Source: Chlorobium sp. (GTDB lineage Bacteria; Bacteroidota; Chlorobiia; Chlorobiales; Chlorobiaceae). Taken from it: DNA of 64,000 nt. The position numbers and the translations under genes were made by a program. Under the pieces are notes generated by a model, which did no database searches, was not told the DNA's origin, and saw only the letters and a program-made list of their open reading frames with translations. Below are positions 37,488 to 46,599 of this stretch, in pieces; within the stretch, counting starts at the first letter, position 1; each line of letters opens with the position of its first letter. The DNA is taken from the NCBI GenBank assembly GCA_005862225.1, contig SZXV01000011.1:119120-183119 (forward strand). The letters are read 5' to 3'.

Positions 37488-37970
37488 TTAAAACGCCCGT
37501 ACCGCTCTTACCCGATTACTGTTTATCTTAAAGTTCTGTCCCTGGAAGCCTGTGCCGAAACTCTGTACCCAGACGTTCCCGGCACTATCCTCTGACGAAC
37601 TCCAGTAGTAGGTATAAGAAAACGGAAACTGTTCAAGAGCGCTTTTGTGGCGATAGAGCAGATTCAACTGCTCCTTGTTTGGCATAAACCAGTCTCGATA
37701 ATCGCAGCTTACATAATTGCGGCATGCCGCCTGGGCATCGATCCAGGTAAAAAAACCTTTGGGACAACCTGAAGAGCGACCCTCCATATCCGATCTGGAG
37801 GCAATAAGACCATGCTTTTTCGAAGCATCAACATAAAAAACAACACCACCGCCACTCTCCTCACCGATAGTGACCGCAGAGGAGAGTGCAGGAAGGACAA
37901 TCAAAGCCAGACCTGTCAGCAAAAGCCGCAGCCATTTCTGATAAAACGGCTGATGTGCGTGAAATTTCAT
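37488..37970 (-). CDS. secreted DUF1566 (Lcl-like) protein, copy B
   Basis: 160 aa. Signal peptide at about 1-33 (WLRLLLTGLALIVLPALSSA). The single DUF1566 domain has GEESGGGVVFYVDASKKHGL, CDYRDWFMPNKEQLNLLYRHK, TYYWSSSEDSAG and RVRAVRAF. It has two more cysteines than copy A (SSGCPKGFF, AACRNYVSCDYRDW), so a disulfide is possible. Its position just after the siroheme gene looks accidental. Confidence 0.75.
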   Translation of the reverse strand: MKFHAHQPFYQKWLRLLLTGLALIVLPALSSAVTIGEESGGGVVFYVDASKKHGLIASRSDMEGRSSGCPKGFFTWIDAQAACRNYVSCDYRDWFMPNKEQLNLLYRHKSALEQFPFSYTYYWSSSEDSAGNVWVQSFGTGFQGQNFKINSNRVRAVRAF

Positions 37971-38020
37971 GGACGTTGCCTAAGTTACCCGAGCGTTTGA
38001 ACCGCTTTCGCAGCAGAAGT

Positions 38021-39475
38021 TCAAACACTGAACAGCCGCCTGTATTCATCATCAATGTAGTTATTAGCTGTTTTTATAATAATTTTTTTCGGAATATCCT
38101 TGTAAAGCTCTCTGAAATTTCTGATACAGGCCAATGACGAGACATATATCTCATCAATAAAATTGAGGTCTACAGCTCCGGCCTGCTCAAGAGTATGATG
38201 GTCAGTCTCCTCGCTCTGGATACATGGATAATACACCTTGATATATTCATCAGGAGCATAGCCCACCAAGTCCTCTCCAAGAATCAGCACCTTTTTCTTT
38301 TTGGAGTACCAGTTATCACTGATAAACTGGTTGATATTCTCACCGAGAATCAGCAACGCCGGTGAAGAGACTGCCTGTTCACTCTTTCTTAATTCACCAA
38401 GCGTGCCGGTAATAATCTTCTGATTATAGCGTGTTGCATTCTGCACAATGGCAACCATGGTATGCTCATCCCTGCCTTTTGCAGCGACAGCATCCAGCAC
38501 ATCATGAACGGCAGATGCAACCATGTAATAGACAAGGGTATCGGCATCAGGGACCTGGATTTTATTGACAGGATGACCGGTACAAAAGGCAACCGAAGAG
38601 GATATTTTGCGCATGGTCAATGGGATTTCGGTATAGGCGCTCGCGCCATGGGCCGCTGTTATACCGGGGATAATTTCATACCTGATACCATGTTGCCGCA
38701 ACGCTTCAATCTCTTCTCCTCCACGACCAAAAATAAAGGGATCGCCACCTTTCAGTCTTGCAACTTTTTCCCCCTGCAAGGCGTGACGAACGATCTCTTC
38801 ATTGATCGCCTCCTGCTCATAATGATGATGGTCTTTTCTTTTGCCGGTGTAAATTTTCCGGGCATCAAAACGGTCAACAAGCTCGCTGCTCACCAGGTCA
38901 TCATAGAGAATCACATCGGCTTCACGAAGCACCCTTTCCGCCTTTATGGTCAGTAATTCCGGATCACCCGGACCGGCACCGATGATTGAGACAAATCCTC
39001 TTTTCTCCGGTTCAGAACGCCGTGTCAAAAAATAACCACGCTGCACAAGCGCTTTCAGTTTGTTACGCCACTCCACTGATTTTTTGACATTTTCACCGTT
39101 TGATGACACTGCAATAGTCATCTCATCCTGCTTGATGACCGCCGGTGAAATAAAGTCAGAGAGTTCACGGTTATCAACCACATTGACCATAATACCATAT
39201 TCGGCGGCATCATTTTTAATCCGCCGATTCACCTCGATATTATTGGTACAGGCGTATACCAGAAAAAATCCCTCAAGATCCGAAGTTTCATACTCTTTAA
39301 AGATCTCGGTAAAACCCATCTGATGTAACTCATCCTGAATCTCGGGCGATACTATGGAGATATTACGGGTGTACTGCGCAACCGTTTTGATTTTGTGAAG
39401 CGCAATCTTGCCACCCCCGATAAAGAGAATTTTTTTGTTATCTATTCTGACATTCAGAGGCAGAAAGCTCTTCAT
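38021..39475 (-). CDS. siroheme synthase-like fusion: precorrin-2 dehydrogenase/ferrochelatase + uroporphyrinogen-III methyltransferase + extra C-terminal segment
   Basis: 484 aa, CysG-like. Residues 1-150 are the NAD-binding dehydrogenase/chelatase domain ([17 protein letters not shown]). Residues 160-400 are the SAM-dependent methyltransferase ([59 protein letters not shown]). Residues 405-484 are an extra tail ([23 protein letters not shown]) that resembles half of a uroporphyrinogen-III synthase but is too short to be a working one. It would make siroheme for DsrAB. Its place after dsrP matches the dsrV/dsrW position reported in green sulfur bacteria, here as one protein. A strong terminator separates it from dsrP. 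Confidence 0.85.
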   Translation of the reverse strand: MKSFLPLNVRIDNKKILFIGGGKIALHKIKTVAQYTRNISIVSPEIQDELHQMGFTEIFKEYETSDLEGFFLVYACTNNIEVNRRIKNDAAEYGIMVNVVDNRELSDFISPAVIKQDEMTIAVSSNGENVKKSVEWRNKLKALVQRGYFLTRRSEPEKRGFVSIIGAGPGDPELLTIKAERVLREADVILYDDLVSSELVDRFDARKIYTGKRKDHHHYEQEAINEEIVRHALQGEKVARLKGGDPFIFGRGGEEIEALRQHGIRYEIIPGITAAHGASAYTEIPLTMRKISSSVAFCTGHPVNKIQVPDADTLVYYMVASAVHDVLDAVAAKGRDEHTMVAIVQNATRYNQKIITGTLGELRKSEQAVSSPALLILGENINQFISDNWYSKKKKVLILGEDLVGYAPDEYIKVYYPCIQSEETDHHTLEQAGAVDLNFIDEIYVSSLACIRNFRELYKDIPKKIIIKTANNYIDDEYRRLFSV

Positions 39476-39528
39476 GATGCAATCGTTGTATAATCTCTTG
39501 ACGCCTTAAAAAGCACGAAAATTTATCT

Positions 39529-39570
39529 AAAAAAAACTGGCCCCCTGCGCATCCTGAAAAGCAGGGAGCC
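39529..39570 (-). terminator. rho-independent terminator between dsrP and the CysG-like gene
   Basis: On the minus strand GGCTCCCTGC (39570-39561) pairs with GCAGGGGGCC (39548-39539), with one G-U pair, and is followed by CAG and then a run of eight Ts (39536-39529). It lies after the dsrP stop and before the CysG-like start, so it should end or weaken the dsr transcript there. Confidence 0.85.
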
Positions 39571-39620
39571 CTTTTGTAAAAGGTAACACAGAAAAACGAA
39601 ATAAAATTATGCCCAACCAG

Positions 39621-40778
39621 TCATTGTTCGTTTGCCATCTTTACAGCAACAAACACCTTGAGCAAGAGCGTCAGCAGCAGAATCCCGATACTCCAGATTC
39701 CAAGAGTAACGCAAATTTCAGTTGTGGTCGGGGTATACTCGACTATCTCCTGAAGCGGTGAAGGAACAAATCCGCCCAAAATCAGACCGACACCCTTGTC
39801 AATCCAGATAGAGAGCACAAGAGCTGAACATGCTCCAACAAGCCATTTTGTGGAGTTTCTCAATTTCGGAACAAGGAGCACACCAATTGAAGCCACCCCG
39901 GAAATCAGGGAAAACCACATCAAGGGAACAAACTGGCAGTTGCCGTCAAGACCAAAAAAGAGGTATTGCAGACTCTCTTTATAGGCTGGCACGTTGCTGT
40001 AAAACGCGGTAAAAAATTCCGTGCCAAGAAAGAAGATGTTGGCCAGACCGGCATAAGCTGCCAATACGGTAAGTTTCGCTCTTGCCTCTTTGCCGGTATC
40101 GAACCCGGTTGTTCGTTTCAGGATAAGAGAGACCAGAATAAGCAGCGCCGTTCCAGCGGCAAATGCGGAGGCGAGAAAGCGCGGTGCGAGTACTGCCGTC
40201 AGCCAGAGGTGACGACCCGGCATACCCGCATAGAGAAATGCGGTAACAGTATGGACACTGAATGCCCAGGGAATAGAAAGGTAGACAAGAGGCTTGACCC
40301 ACGCCGGTGGTTGAGCGCCCTTTCTCTCGGCGCCAAGCATTGCCCAACTGCTGACCAGGTTCATGACAAGATAACCGGAGAGCACCATAAGGTCCCAGAA
40401 AACCATAGAGTGGGGGCTGGGGTATAACATGATATTCAGGAGACGATCAGGCCTGCCCATATCTGCCAGTATAAAAAGCATACTCATGAGGGTGGCCGAA
40501 ACTGCCATGAACTCGCCGATAATCACCGTCTTTGCAAATTCCTTCTGATGATGCAGATAGTAAGGCAGCACCACCATAACAGCCGATGCCGCGACACCGA
40601 CAAGAAAGGTGAATTGCGCAATATAGAGGCCCCAACTGATATCCCTTCCCATTCCTGTCACCGTAAGCCCGAACCACCTCTGCTGGTTGTAGGCAGAGAG
40701 ACCGATACCAATAACAGCGATAAGGAAGGCTATCCATATCCAGTAACTGCGGTTTCCTTTCAGAGCTTTCTCAATCAT
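39621..40778 (-). CDS. dsrP: DsrP, membrane subunit of the DsrMKJOP complex
   Basis: 385 aa integral membrane protein of the NrfD/PsrC family with about ten hydrophobic segments ([18 protein letters not shown] near 12-30 onward). Family features include [21 protein letters not shown] and [25 protein letters not shown]. It exchanges electrons with the quinone pool and with the periplasmic subunits DsrO and DsrJ. It starts 9 bp after dsrO ends. In a sulfur oxidiser the complex is thought to reoxidise DsrC trisulfide/dithiol forms. Confidence 0.93.
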   Translation of the reverse strand: MIEKALKGNRSYWIWIAFLIAVIGIGLSAYNQQRWFGLTVTGMGRDISWGLYIAQFTFLVGVAASAVMVVLPYYLHHQKEFAKTVIIGEFMAVSATLMSMLFILADMGRPDRLLNIMLYPSPHSMVFWDLMVLSGYLVMNLVSSWAMLGAERKGAQPPAWVKPLVYLSIPWAFSVHTVTAFLYAGMPGRHLWLTAVLAPRFLASAFAAGTALLILVSLILKRTTGFDTGKEARAKLTVLAAYAGLANIFFLGTEFFTAFYSNVPAYKESLQYLFFGLDGNCQFVPLMWFSLISGVASIGVLLVPKLRNSTKWLVGACSALVLSIWIDKGVGLILGGFVPSPLQEIVEYTPTTTEICVTLGIWSIGILLLTLLLKVFVAVKMANEQ

Positions 40779-40787
40779 GGGAAATCG

Positions 40788-41567
40788 TTAAATAATGTAA
40801 AAAACTGAAGGTTTCGTGCCCAACTCCGGCTTCCGCTGCATGGTCGCGTTGGTTTCAAGAAGCTGACGAATATCTGAGGCAGGATCGTTAAGATCACCGA
40901 AGGTCAGTGCCTGCTCAGGGCAAGCCTCAGTGCATGCGGGCCGCTGCCCTTTGACCAGACGGTCAGAACAGAAATTGCATTTTTCAACAACGCCCTGCTC
41001 CCTTGTCGGGTATGTCGTAACCGGATCGTGTATGGCCATGCGCGGATCCTGCCAGTTAAAGCTTCGTGAACCATAAGGGCAGGCCGCCATACAGAAACGG
41101 CATCCGATACAGCGGTGGTAATCCATCGCCACAATACCATCCCAACGCTTGAAGGTCGCCTCGGTGGGGCAGGCTTTTGTGCAGGGCGACTCGGCGCAAT
41201 GGTTGCACAGCGCAAGACAGGAGCGATCTTTAATCTCCTTGCTGACAAATTGCTGACTGGCTGTCGGAAAAACATTCTGGTATGGGTTTTTCCACATCCA
41301 CTTGACTTCATCTTTCTTGTTCCTGAAATCGGGAACGTTATGGACGTGATGGCAGACGGCCGCACATTGCTGGCAATCCTCCTTGCATTTGCGCATATCA
41401 ATCAGCATACCCCATCGAATTTTTCCCGGAACAGGCTTTTCATCCCATGCAGGAAGAACCGTTTTTTCCAGCGAAAATGCTGGAACAAGCCCGGATGCAA
41501 CCCCGAACCCTGCAAAAACCCCTAATGCGGTTTTTTTGATAAATTCTCTTCGTTGTTCATTCATCAT
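40788..41567 (-). CDS. dsrO: DsrO, Tat-exported periplasmic iron-sulfur subunit
   Basis: 259 aa from the ATG at 41567, which overlaps the dsrJ stop as ATGA. The twin-arginine signal is RREFIKK near residue 6, followed by a hydrophobic stretch ending near 32. Several 4Fe-4S motifs follow: [40 protein letters not shown] and CNFCSDRL with CTEACP. This is the PsrB/HybA-type ferredoxin subunit of DsrMKJOP. A TatA gene is present elsewhere in the window. Confidence 0.93.
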   Translation of the reverse strand: MMNEQRREFIKKTALGVFAGFGVASGLVPAFSLEKTVLPAWDEKPVPGKIRWGMLIDMRKCKEDCQQCAAVCHHVHNVPDFRNKKDEVKWMWKNPYQNVFPTASQQFVSKEIKDRSCLALCNHCAESPCTKACPTEATFKRWDGIVAMDYHRCIGCRFCMAACPYGSRSFNWQDPRMAIHDPVTTYPTREQGVVEKCNFCSDRLVKGQRPACTEACPEQALTFGDLNDPASDIRQLLETNATMQRKPELGTKPSVFYII

Positions 41568-41947
41568 GGTGTTTCCATCGGCGACAGATGACAATTCCAG
41601 CACTTTGGTTTTACATTGGCATAGCTATGGCAGTTAAAGCAGAACATTCTGTTGTTGGAGTGACAACCCAGACAGGTATTCAGGCTCTTCTCAAATCTGC
41701 TTCCATTTGAGGCAACATGAACCCTGTTCCCTTCACGAACAGAGGAATTCCGCCATTCGTACAAGACCCGCATGTGATTGGCGCGCATAAACTCCTTGGG
41801 GGCAATACATTTGGTACTGTCAACCGCAACAGCCCGAGGTGCAGGCGCAGGAACTGTTTCAGCCTCTCCTTTTCTGAAAACACTGAACAATATCAAGAGC
41901 AGAAGGGCTGAACCGGCAATCATCCAGAGCAGTTTACTCCTCGTCAT
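41564..41947 (-). CDS. dsrJ: DsrJ, triheme cytochrome c subunit
   Basis: 127 aa from the ATG at 41947, which has GGAGG 5 nt upstream; earlier ATGs overlap the dsrK end more. The N-terminal membrane anchor (about 5-22, [19 protein letters not shown]) holds it on the periplasmic side. Three heme sites are packed at the C-terminus: CLGCH, CFNCH and CWNCH. A further cysteine ([12 protein letters not shown]) matches the known cysteine ligand of DsrJ's unusual heme. It overlaps dsrK by 14 bp and dsrO by 4 bp. Confidence 0.93.
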   Translation of the reverse strand: MTRSKLLWMIAGSALLLLILFSVFRKGEAETVPAPAPRAVAVDSTKCIAPKEFMRANHMRVLYEWRNSSVREGNRVHVASNGSRFEKSLNTCLGCHSNNRMFCFNCHSYANVKPKCWNCHLSPMETP

Positions 41948-43586
41948 CATCACCTCCATCATCAAAACCTGCCATTGGATTCTCCCTCAAGTCCTCTGTT
42001 CTCTTTTTCTCTCCCTGCATAACCAGCGCGTTGCCGACAAGTTCATGCAGACCGTAAACCGTAACACCTGGATTCCAGTATTTCATAAGCGGAGGAAGAC
42101 TGGCACGATCAATTGCACAGATGGTGACAAGAGAATCAACCTTGTTATGCTCTTTGACATACCTGACTGCATTGGCTCTCGGAAATCCTCCTCTCATGCG
42201 AAGCTCCATATTCTCCTCCGCATTCAGACCACTTCCGGAACCACAGCAGAATGTCTTTTCACGAATCGTATCCTCCGGCATTTCATGGAAGCTGTTGCAG
42301 ACGTTCCTAAGAACATAACGAGGTTCCTCAAACATGCCCATTCCTCTTGCTACGTTGCAGGAGTCGTGAAAGGTTGTTCTCAGATGATCATTCCGTTTCG
42401 GATCCAGTTTGAGCTTTTTATGATAGATCAAGTCAGCAGTAAATTCCGCGATATGAACCATTTTTGTCGCAGCGGCATTATTGAATCGGGTTCCGGTCAT
42501 CGGAGAAACCGGCACCTCAAGAAAATCCGCAGGGCCGTTCATCGTGTTCATATACTGATGCACAACACGCCACATGTGACCGCACTCGCCGCCAAGTATC
42601 CACTTCACTCCAAGCCGTTTTGCTTCGTGGTACATCTTGGCATTCAGCTTCTTCATCATATCGTTCGAGGTGAACATGCCAAAATTGCCGCCTTCAGACG
42701 CGTAGGTGCTGATGGTGTAATCAAGACCAATATGATGAAAGAGTAACAGGTAACCCATCATGGTATAAACACCGGGATCTCCAAACACATCGCCGGAAGG
42801 GGTAATGAAAAGCACCTCCGCGCCTTTGCGGTTGAAGGTAGGCTCAACCGTTACACCGGTCAGATCTTCAATGTCGTCAACAAGTGATGTTATATTCTGT
42901 ACAAAGGTATGCGGCTCGATCCCAAGGTGATTTCCTGTTCGGTTACAGTTCGAAACAGGAGCGAGAATCCAGTTATTATTGACGCCAATCAGATTCAGCA
43001 GCTCCCTGACCATCATCGTTATCTCGGCCGTATCAATCCCGAAGGGGCAGAAAACAGAGCAGCGGCGACATTCGGTACACTGATGGAAATAGGCATGCCA
43101 CTCTTTGATCACCTCTTCAGTCAGCTTCCGTGAGCCGGAAAACCCTTTCAGAATCTTCTCGACCAGAGGAAAATCATTGCGATAGACCGAACGAAGCAGC
43201 TCTGCACGAACAACCGGCATATTTTTCGGGTCACCGGTGCCAAGAAAAAAGTGACACTTGTCGGCGCAGGCTCCGCAACGGACACAGGCATCAAGAAAAA
43301 GCTTCAGTGAACGGTACTTCTTCAGTCGGCTTTGCAGGCCATCACTGATTGTCTTTTGCCAACCTGCAGGCAATTGCCAGTCCTGGTCAGTTGCCGCCCA
43401 TTTTCTTGGATTAGCAAACCCAAGATCTTCAAGCACCTCCGGCTTACCCGGAAAACACCAGTTGCCATCCCGGAACTCGACGGGAATATCCCACCACTCC
43501 TGAGCAGAGTAGTTCCCTTTCAGAACACTGGGTTTTTCGTCGAACTCTTTTTTAAGCTCGGACACTTTTGGAACGTATTTCGACAT
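41934..43586 (-). CDS. dsrK: DsrK, HdrD-like iron-sulfur subunit
   Basis: 550 aa, cytoplasmic, attached to DsrM. Two ferredoxin motifs (CVRCGACADKC and CTECRRCSVFCPFG, within about 95-190) are followed by the CCG-type catalytic site: HDSCNVARGMGMFEEPR and CCGSGSGLNAEE, which bind the special 4Fe-4S cluster of heterodisulfide reductases. It is the likely site where DsrC is oxidised or reduced. The acidic tail ends GGDDDEE. Only 2 bp separate it from dsrM. Confidence 0.94.
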   Translation of the reverse strand: MSKYVPKVSELKKEFDEKPSVLKGNYSAQEWWDIPVEFRDGNWCFPGKPEVLEDLGFANPRKWAATDQDWQLPAGWQKTISDGLQSRLKKYRSLKLFLDACVRCGACADKCHFFLGTGDPKNMPVVRAELLRSVYRNDFPLVEKILKGFSGSRKLTEEVIKEWHAYFHQCTECRRCSVFCPFGIDTAEITMMVRELLNLIGVNNNWILAPVSNCNRTGNHLGIEPHTFVQNITSLVDDIEDLTGVTVEPTFNRKGAEVLFITPSGDVFGDPGVYTMMGYLLLFHHIGLDYTISTYASEGGNFGMFTSNDMMKKLNAKMYHEAKRLGVKWILGGECGHMWRVVHQYMNTMNGPADFLEVPVSPMTGTRFNNAAATKMVHIAEFTADLIYHKKLKLDPKRNDHLRTTFHDSCNVARGMGMFEEPRYVLRNVCNSFHEMPEDTIREKTFCCGSGSGLNAEENMELRMRGGFPRANAVRYVKEHNKVDSLVTICAIDRASLPPLMKYWNPGVTVYGLHELVGNALVMQGEKKRTEDLRENPMAGFDDGGDDDEE

Positions 43587-43588
43587 AA

Positions 43589-44584
43589 TTATTGCTTTTC
43601 AATCGGCAGATTGGCCTTTTTCATCTTTTCGCGATAATCATCCTCATATTCCGGATAGGTTCGGAACTTGATAGCAGCATTCCATGGGTTGACATGCCGT
43701 TTTTCACGACTGTTATTGCACAGGTTACGTGTCGGACTTAAAAAAATCGCTCCGGCATGCATGAGCTTGCTGAAGGGAAAATAGATGGCAAGAACCGAAA
43801 CCAGAAAAAGATGAACATAAAAAAGGGTGCCTATTTCCCCCGGCGCATCAAAACTGAAGTTGACGAGCCTCAGCATCTGGTCTTTGACCGGCATGATATC
43901 CAGCCTCATGACATAGCGCATGAGCACACCGACAACAACGATTGCACCTATCAGAAAAAGCGGGAAGTAATCAGTCGGCAATGAAAGAAGACGCAATTTC
44001 GCGTCGTTCAGACGACGAAAAACAAGGAAGGTGATGGCAGCAAGAACCAGCGCATCAGTGATATAAAATGTTGGAAGGGTGACATCAAGAAAACCATCTG
44101 CAAAATCGAGAAAATCAACATATCCCGGAATCATGACAAAAAAGAAGCGTGAATGTCGAAGCACAATCACCAATAATGACCAGTGAAAAACAAGGCCGCC
44201 AAGCCACAGCCATTTATGCGAACCGTAGACAAGCGTTGAATCTTTGTGAAGTTCAGCCTTTGTATTGCGGAAAAGAGAGCGAAAGAAAAACACTTCCGAC
44301 AACACCCTTGCTGCGGCTTCCCAAAAACGATGAGGACTTTCAAGTCTGTTGTACTTGATCCATTCCAGAGATTTCTCCTGACCGCAGGTGGTTGGAATAC
44401 GAAAAGGAACCGGCCTCCTGAGCCAGTCGACAAGACGCAAGAGAAAACCGGTCAGCAAGACAACAAGGGCAGTATACGGCATGATGACGCCAAAGAAGTA
44501 TGATAAGCCGGCATACTGCACCCCTAAAAACGGAATAAGAGCAAGAACTGCAACCATAACAAGCGGCATAAGAACTTTTTTCAC
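43589..44584 (-). CDS. dsrM: DsrM, NarI-like cytochrome b subunit
   Basis: 331 aa, about six membrane segments (first at 5-25 and 32-55). Histidines in the helices (GSHKWLWLGGLVFHWSLLVIVLRHS) fit diheme b ligation. The blocks PTDYFPLFLIGAIVVVGVLMRYV and GTLFYVHLFLVSVLAIYFPFSKLMHAGAIF match the NarI/DsrM family. It passes electrons between DsrK and the menaquinone pool. Its start overlaps the dsrT stop by 4 bp (ATGA). Confidence 0.93.
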   Translation of the reverse strand: MKKVLMPLVMVAVLALIPFLGVQYAGLSYFFGVIMPYTALVVLLTGFLLRLVDWLRRPVPFRIPTTCGQEKSLEWIKYNRLESPHRFWEAAARVLSEVFFFRSLFRNTKAELHKDSTLVYGSHKWLWLGGLVFHWSLLVIVLRHSRFFFVMIPGYVDFLDFADGFLDVTLPTFYITDALVLAAITFLVFRRLNDAKLRLLSLPTDYFPLFLIGAIVVVGVLMRYVMRLDIMPVKDQMLRLVNFSFDAPGEIGTLFYVHLFLVSVLAIYFPFSKLMHAGAIFLSPTRNLCNNSREKRHVNPWNAAIKFRTYPEYEDDYREKMKKANLPIEKQ

Positions 44585-45051
44585 GGTTCCGCCCTCCTCA
44601 ACGCCATGAACATCCTTCGACGACCCTCTTCAACTTTAAGCTGATATATTTTTTCACGGTGTTGCATGTAACTGTCGAATGCCTCAAGAGTGAGCGCGTC
44701 AAGACGCGAATGAAATGCCTCCTGCTCCTCCGGCATCAATGCATCTGCCACAGTGGTTTTCATCATCATGTCACGCAAAATTAATTTCGGTTCCAAAAAA
44801 ATTGACAATGCTTTTGATGGAAGAGTGCTCTGCACCGCTAAAATTCTTGTCATATCATCAAGGGCCGCACGATAATCGTTGTCGTTGTTGCAAAGTCCCG
44901 AGACAATCCCCTCCAAAGCTCCCGAAAACACCACGGCAACAGGTGTCGTGTTATCCATTTTTTCAGGAAACAATTCAAGCGCCCTCTTCAGCCACTGCTC
45001 AAGAATCTTCGCCTTGTGAGCGTTCATGAAGTTTGCCCATGTTGTCTTCAT
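44581..45051 (-). CDS. dsrT: DsrT (RsbRD N-terminal-like domain protein)
   Basis: 156 aa, soluble, helical. WANFMNAHKAKILEQWLKRALELFP is the opening seen in RsbRD-N-like globin-fold sensor domains. It sits directly before dsrM with a 4-bp overlap, the position called dsrT in green sulfur bacteria and sulfate reducers. No metal or heme ligand is certain. Its role in the Dsr pathway is not settled; a sensory or assembly role is inference. Confidence 0.75.
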   Translation of the reverse strand: MKTTWANFMNAHKAKILEQWLKRALELFPEKMDNTTPVAVVFSGALEGIVSGLCNNDNDYRAALDDMTRILAVQSTLPSKALSIFLEPKLILRDMMMKTTVADALMPEEQEAFHSRLDALTLEAFDSYMQHREKIYQLKVEEGRRRMFMALRRAEP

Positions 45052-45096
45052 AGAGTCATGAGTAACTATTTCGGAATCCTTCCATAGATCAGCACT

Positions 45097-45390
45097 TCAA
45101 AACCAGCTATTCACCTGGTGTTCCTCGACAAGAGCAACAAATCCGTCGTAATCGACGCTTTCAACACCCTCGGACAAAGCAGTAATACCCCGCGCATCCA
45201 GGTCCGGCCCGAGTGCAAAAACAGGATTGGTTTCAAGAACACGCTTGATTGCTGGAGAAAATCTGTTTCCTGATTGAACCGCATAAACGCCGTCCTCAAT
45301 AAAGAGAAGAGGATCTCCCGGCAATACAAACCTGATGCAGGTCTCAAAGGTATTCTTTTCAAATGGAGATTTATTGATGGTATGCAACAT
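45097..45390 (-). CDS. dsrH: DsrH (TusB-like) sulfur-relay subunit
   Basis: 97 aa from the ATG at 45390. An upstream TTG at 45405 overlaps the dsrF stop and is less likely. It opens MLHTINKSPFEKNTF, typical of DsrH/TusB, with C18 close to the position of the conserved cysteine. It forms the DsrE2F2H2 hexamer that carries persulfide sulfur to DsrC. dsrF lies directly upstream. Confidence 0.9.
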   Translation of the reverse strand: MLHTINKSPFEKNTFETCIRFVLPGDPLLFIEDGVYAVQSGNRFSPAIKRVLETNPVFALGPDLDARGITALSEGVESVDYDGFVALVEEHQVNSWF

Positions 45391-45401
45391 GGTTCGTGCG
45401 A

Positions 45402-45773
45402 TCAATGGTGAATAATGACATCCTGTTCCTTCATCAGCCTGCCGATCTCTTCTGCATCAAGGACTTCGACATCGACAACCAGATCATCTGCCGTCAAGCC
45501 GCGCTCTGCAAGCGACACGCTGTCGATATAAAGTTTTTCAACGTCATAACCATCCAGAGCCATAAAAGTCTTTGAAAAGCCCTTGATACCGATTCCACTG
45601 GTATCCTGACCTTTTTTTAGGGCATAGACACCGTCGCCGATAAAAACAACTGAAAGATCCTGCTCGTAGGCGGCCATGATCAAAATCATTTCGAGCCCCT
45701 CATAGGTGTAGATCGTTCCGTGTGGCGCATGGCGCAACACATGCATGATCTTCTTTACATTTTCATTTTCCAT
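45402..45773 (-). CDS. dsrF: DsrF (TusC-like) sulfur-relay subunit
   Basis: 123 aa from the ATG at 45773 (MENENVKKIMHVLRHAPHG). Family blocks are YEGLEMILIMAAYEQDLSVVFIGDGVYAL and LTADDLVVDVEVL. It has no cysteine of its own, as expected for the structural partner of DsrE and DsrH. The three genes dsrE, dsrF and dsrH are packed with almost no spacing. Confidence 0.92.
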   Translation of the reverse strand: MENENVKKIMHVLRHAPHGTIYTYEGLEMILIMAAYEQDLSVVFIGDGVYALKKGQDTSGIGIKGFSKTFMALDGYDVEKLYIDSVSLAERGLTADDLVVDVEVLDAEEIGRLMKEQDVIIHH

Positions 45774-45778
45774 AAAGA

Positions 45779-46138
45779 TCAATCTCCAAAAGTTACCAGG
45801 CGGTCGTTACGGATAGCAATGTCGGTAAGGGTTCCAAGTCCCGTGATAGCGCTTCCCTCAACGAGAACATCATCACTGATTCCCCGACGTTTTGACGCTG
45901 CTATGCAGGCAAGAATTTCAACACCATGTTTTTTGCTCAGTTCACTCCATCGTGCTGCGATATTTCGATCGTCCTGGGGTGGATCCATCAGCTTTGTCAC
46001 ATTGGTGACACCATCATTGTAGAGAAAGACTGCGTCAACCGTATGCCCTTTTTTGATGGCGGCTTCAGCAAACTTGAAAGCCGTATCGGATGCCTGATGG
46101 TTATACGGCCCCTCCTTGAGCAAAATCCCTATTTTCAC
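45779..46138 (-). CDS. dsrE: DsrE (TusD-like) sulfur-carrier subunit
   Basis: 119 aa. The active-site cysteine is C78 in EILACIAASKRRG, the same number as in Allochromatium DsrE. The N-terminal strand KIGILLKEGPYNHQASDTAF is typical. C78 receives sulfur (probably from TusA/DsrE2 here) and gives it to DsrC. The presence of DsrEFH with this cysteine is a mark of sulfur oxidisers rather than sulfate reducers. Confidence 0.93.
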   Translation of the reverse strand: MKIGILLKEGPYNHQASDTAFKFAEAAIKKGHTVDAVFLYNDGVTNVTKLMDPPQDDRNIAARWSELSKKHGVEILACIAASKRRGISDDVLVEGSAITGLGTLTDIAIRNDRLVTFGD

Positions 46139-46189
46139 GTGCAGATCCGTTCGTTAAAATGTTATGAAAAAAGAAGCAATGCCCGGCTC

Positions 46190-46558
46190 TCAGTGCTCGG
46201 CACGCCTCTCTTTAAATGCTTCATACAGAGGCAACCAGGTTTTTGAATATTCGGTAAACGGCTTTTCAAGAAACTGACAGAAGTACAGCGCATCATCGGC
46301 AGCGGGAACATTGTGGCTTTTGAGTGCCTCCAGAGCCTTTTTGCCTGATTCAGCCGTATCATGTCCCGTAAGTTTCGCCTGGTTCCAATAGTTGAGCGCC
46401 TCCTGCCGAAAAACAAAATTTTTCGGCAATGCCTGTGCCTGCTTGAGCGACGACACCTCTACATTTCGGGGTCCGAATGTAACTGGCCATCCTGTTTCAG
46501 CCCACTTTTCGGAGCATGCGATAGCCTCCTCAACCTGATAGATGACATCTTCTGACAT
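46190..46558 (-). CDS. dsrU: DsrU-position protein of unknown function
   Basis: 122 aa, soluble, mostly helical, opening MSEDVIYQVEEAIACSEKWAETG. It lies between dsrL and dsrE, where green sulfur bacteria carry dsrU, and the symbol rests on this position. I recognise no domain. Two cysteines (C15 and one in LYFCQFLEK) are present, and there is a tryptophan-rich stretch near the C-terminus. It is in the same operon, 41 bp after dsrL and 51 bp before dsrE. Confidence 0.65.
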   Translation of the reverse strand: MSEDVIYQVEEAIACSEKWAETGWPVTFGPRNVEVSSLKQAQALPKNFVFRQEALNYWNQAKLTGHDTAESGKKALEALKSHNVPAADDALYFCQFLEKPFTEYSKTWLPLYEAFKERRAEH

Positions 46559-46599
46559 AAAGCCGTTATCTCCTTGTTTTCATGGTTTTTTCCCGGTGT

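Noticed and set aside
41778..42746. 322-codon plus-strand frame
   Set aside because: Lies wholly antisense to dsrK and dsrJ; a codon-bias shadow of a conserved gene.
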